From NCBI GenBank assembly GCA_002329365.1, contig DCUB01000061.1:6806-70805 (forward strand): DNA of 64,000 bases, given 5' to 3'. The stretch's first letter is position 1. Each line of letters starts with the position of its first letter. Origin of the DNA: Ruminococcaceae bacterium UBA1425. Lineage in GTDB: Bacteria > Bacillota > Clostridia > Oscillospirales > Acutalibacteraceae. Below are positions 63,989 through 64,000 of this stretch, one piece after another. The position numbers were made by a program, and so were the translations under genes. The notes beneath the pieces are model-generated. The model worked only from the letters and a program-made list of their open reading frames with translations, was not told the DNA's origin and made no database searches.

Positions 63989-64000
63989 TAATTAAGTCTT

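Larger units (their letters stand above)
61515..64000. mobile_element. end of an integrated element (ICE-like remnant) in tRNA-Ser
   Basis: Bounded on the left by the tRNA-Ser fragment; right end outside the window. It has lower GC and other codon use than the left part, an excisionase-like gene, a DUF3848 gene and a DUF3991/TOPRIM gene typical of integrative conjugative elements in Clostridia. No integrase, relaxase or mating genes are visible in this part. Confidence 0.7.

Overview
The window looks like chromosomal DNA of an anaerobic, spore-forming member of the Clostridia (Firmicutes), most like the Oscillospiraceae and relatives. The reasons are a complete Rnf complex, NADP-type glutamate dehydrogenase, FeoAB, oxygen-sensitive enzymes, the dipicolinate synthase pair dpaA/dpaB, a YtvI-type membrane protein, strong GGAGG ribosome binding sites, many TTG start codons, and sigma-A promoters with almost invariant 17-bp spacers. 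This is inferred from gene content only. Base composition is about even GC over most of the window and drops to the right of about 61,600, where an integrated element begins.

Layout. 1-1760: a MerR/TipAS regulator with its own operator, a zinc-ribbon membrane protein, and palindromic repeats. 1761-6961: the rnfCDGEAB operon on the minus strand. 7235-7996: an unknown lipoprotein. 8175-15516: a minus-strand operon of two multi-pass membrane proteins, two paralogous B12-type radical SAM enzymes of equal length (643 aa each) and alanine racemase; its joint function is unknown and it is the best candidate for an undescribed pathway. 15691-18175: hom and lysC. 18432-22722: YtvI-like permease, ABC exporter, secreted protein. 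22830-24164: gdhA behind a 260-nt structured leader that looks like two successive attenuators. 24511-30010: sulfur and Fe-S block (metY-cysK-nifS-nifU-mnmA-rrf2). 30310-36403: the classic rimP-nusA-rnpM-ylxQ-infB-rbfA-nrnA operon. 36771-37820: secreted Ig-like protein.

38151-46478 is a minus-strand operon of murC, a 1547-aa fusion of a GH2 beta-galactosidase to a serine beta-lactamase-like hydrolase, a GH13 alpha-glucosidase and a YfbR-type nucleotidase. 46700-48138 is dpaAB behind a sigma-K-like promoter. Then come a MATE pump, feoAB with a small cysteine-rich partner under a DtxR/MntR-type operator, a sialidase-like protein, a decayed HTH/hydrolase locus with DUF4180, ndk, a cupin protein, copA carrying an internal copZ-like start, two decayed genes (MFS, MerR), an amidohydrolase, a 51-aa asparagine-rich peptide and a GNAT enzyme.

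From 61,515 to the end there is the end of an integrated element: the displaced 3' end of tRNA-Ser(CGA) next to its own terminator, a cluster of TAGAAC repeats, an excisionase-like gene, a small unknown gene, a DUF3848 gene, a truncated DUF3991/TOPRIM gene and a zinc-ribbon gene. Dispersed palindromic repeats occur in several intergenic regions. Several genes are broken by internal deletions, which suggests ongoing gene loss by short deletions.
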